A stretch of 7,345 nucleotides of DNA from positions 1 to 7,345 of the forward strand of contig JAGGYV010000294.1 in NCBI GenBank assembly GCA_021162325.1, in the 5' to 3' direction. Positions within the stretch are counted from its first letter, which is position 1. Every line of letters begins with the position of its first letter. The notes beneath the pieces are model-generated. The model was not told the DNA's origin, made no database searches, and worked only from the letters and a program-made list of their open reading frames with translations. Shown here in pieces: positions 6,509 to 7,345 of this stretch. The position numbers and the translations under genes are program-made. Source of the DNA: Desulfobacteraceae bacterium (GTDB lineage: Bacteria > Desulfobacterota > Desulfobacteria > Desulfobacterales > Desulfosalsimonadaceae).

Positions 6509-7120
6509 ATGACAGAAAATCTGGTCGGTATATTTTTAAATTCCGTTTTTACCGGAAACATCCTTTTGGCATATTTTTTGGGGATGTGTTCTTTTGTTGC
6601 GGTGTCTAAAAATATCAATACCGCCATCGGGCTAGGGTTTGCCGTTATTTTTGTATTAAGCGTCACCACACCGGTCAACTGGCTGATATATCATTTTCTG
6701 CTGGCGCCCGGTGCCCTGTACTGGATCGGCCTGCCAAATGTCAACCTGAGCTTTTTAAAATTTATCATGTTTATCGCTGTGATTGCCGCCATGGTTCAGG
6801 CCATTGAAATAATTATTGACCGGTTTTCAGCCGCTCTATATGCCGGTCTGGGCGTTTTTCTGCCCTTAATTGCCGTAAACTGCGCAATCCTTGGAACATC
6901 GCTCTTCATGGTGGAACGCAATCACACCTTTGTCGAATCAGTGGTGTTCGGATTCGGATCGGGTGTGGGCTGGATGCTGGCAATTCTTTCCATGGCAGCC
7001 ATTCGAATCAAACTCCGGTATGCCAACCCGCCGGATGGAATGGAAGGATATCCCCTGGCAATGATTGTCACCGGACTGATGGCCATGGCATTTATGCTGT
7101 TTTCAGGGATTTCGTTTTGA
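6509..7120 (+). CDS. nqrE: Na+-translocating NADH:quinone reductase subunit E
   Basis: This 203-residue integral membrane subunit has about six helices. It is homologous to NqrD in inverted topology and supplies the other two cysteines of the intramembrane iron centre: C27 in FLGMCSFVAVSK and C125 in LPLIAVNCAILG. Signatures include VESVVFGFGSGVGWMLAILSMAAIR and the C-terminal GLMAMAFMLFSGISF. The length agrees with the family (about 198-203). It starts at ATG 6509 with a modest ribosome binding site (GGAAG, 6492-6496) that lay inside the 3' end of nqrD before the insertion at 6331. RnfA is the nearest alternative, but the neighbours and sequence fit NqrE. The stop codon is followed at once by a hairpin, and no nqrF follows in the remaining 225 bases. 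Confidence 0.95.
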   Translation: MTENLVGIFLNSVFTGNILLAYFLGMCSFVAVSKNINTAIGLGFAVIFVLSVTTPVNWLIYHFLLAPGALYWIGLPNVNLSFLKFIMFIAVIAAMVQAIEIIIDRFSAALYAGLGVFLPLIAVNCAILGTSLFMVERNHTFVESVVFGFGSGVGWMLAILSMAAIRIKLRYANPPDGMEGYPLAMIVTGLMAMAFMLFSGISF

Positions 7121-7147
7121 CATTCAGGAAACGAAGTTTGCTGAATG
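7121..7147 (+). terminator. Hairpin directly after nqrE, possible operon end
   Basis: CATTCAG (7121-7127) pairs with CTGAATG (7141-7147). AAAC (7129-7132) pairs with GTTT (7136-7139) around a GAA loop, with one G:G mismatch. The 27-base hairpin begins on the base after the nqrE stop. The bases that follow (TATTATAAAG) are not a T-run, so it is at best an atypical terminator or an mRNA 3'-end stabiliser. Confidence 0.4.
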
Positions 7148-7166
7148 TATTATAAAGCAAATACTC

Positions 7167-7248
7167 ACCACAGAGGACACTGAGATCACTGAGAATTTAT
7201 AAATAATAGTTTCGCTACTTCCTCTGTGCCCTCTGTGTTCTCTGTGGT
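7167..7248. repeat. CACAGAG-type inverted intergenic repeat
   Basis: The left arm 7167-7193 and the reverse complement of the right arm 7222-7248 match at 22 of 27 positions, with the outer nine (ACCACAGAG) perfect. Each arm is itself made of three loose 9-base units of the form CACWGAGRN. The loop (7194-7221) is AT-rich. Repeats of this accacagaggacacagag style are widely dispersed between genes in many bacteria (recalled, not searched). No gene is visible from 7121 to 7345, and nothing recognisable is seen in 7249-7345. Confidence 0.7.
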
Positions 7249-7345
7249 TAAAAGGGTGTTAATAAAAGTTGGTTTTTCTTGGGCGAAAAATCGACTATTT
7301 CATATAATGATTTTTAAAATTAATTTTTTAGTAAGGCCATATAGA

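Noticed and set aside
7167..7248. CRISPR-like repeat array
   Set aside because: The units are 9-base tandem pieces arranged as one inverted pair, with no regular repeat-spacer layout.
7307..7345. Start of a possible gene, ATG at 7307 open to the window end
   Set aside because: Only 13 codons are visible, there is no ribosome binding site, and the region is AT-rich. It does not resemble the NqrF N-terminus.

Overview
The window holds most of an Nqr-type sodium-pumping NADH:quinone oxidoreductase operon, nqrABCDE, on the + strand. It is preceded by the 3' end of a large gene of the acyl-CoA dehydratase activase-related family (COG3580/COG3581, DUF2229 group). An anaerobic or sulfate-reducing Desulfobacterota-like bacterium is the best guess, from the pairing of a CoA-dehydratase-activase-type protein with Nqr, the moderate GC content and the short dispersed repeats between genes. 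No taxonomic marker is present, so this is inference.

Layout. Positions 1-2003 carry the activase-related gene, whose start lies upstream of the window. Positions 2004-2423 contain no gene. They hold a decayed short inverted-repeat element (copy 1, about 2109-2267), an extra element end directly behind the stop codon (2004-2019), an extended -10 promoter candidate, and a long perfect palindromic repeat (2290-2352). Next come nqrA (2424-3791), nqrB (TTG start, 3784-4983), nqrC (4976-5731), nqrD (5721-6341) and nqrE (6509-7120). The A/B, B/C and C/D junctions overlap by 8, 8 and 11 bases. The D/E junction is broken by a 144-bp MITE-like insertion (6331-6474) flanked by a perfect 12-bp direct repeat. 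Positions 7121-7345 hold a hairpin directly behind the nqrE stop, a CACAGAG-type inverted repeat, and nothing recognisable after 7249.

How the genes work together. NqrB, NqrD and NqrE form the membrane core, NqrC carries a covalent FMN, and NqrA is the cytoplasmic partner. The expected ligands are visible: SGAT flavinylation threonines in NqrB (T221) and NqrC (T207), and the intramembrane iron cysteines of NqrD (C29, C112) and NqrE (C27, C125). NqrF, the usual NADH-oxidising subunit, is not found in the 225 bases after nqrE.

Main points for a second look. (1) NqrA keeps two intact ferredoxin-type CxxCxxCxxxCP motifs. These are expected in RnfC and are degenerate in textbook NqrA, so the protein looks like an RnfC/NqrA intermediate. 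(2) The small insertion between nqrD and nqrE can be removed on paper. This restores a longer NqrD tail and an ATGA stop/start overlap with nqrE. (3) A related copy of the element lies in opposite orientation upstream of nqrA, so two inverted copies bracket nqrABCD. (4) nqrF is missing from its usual place.
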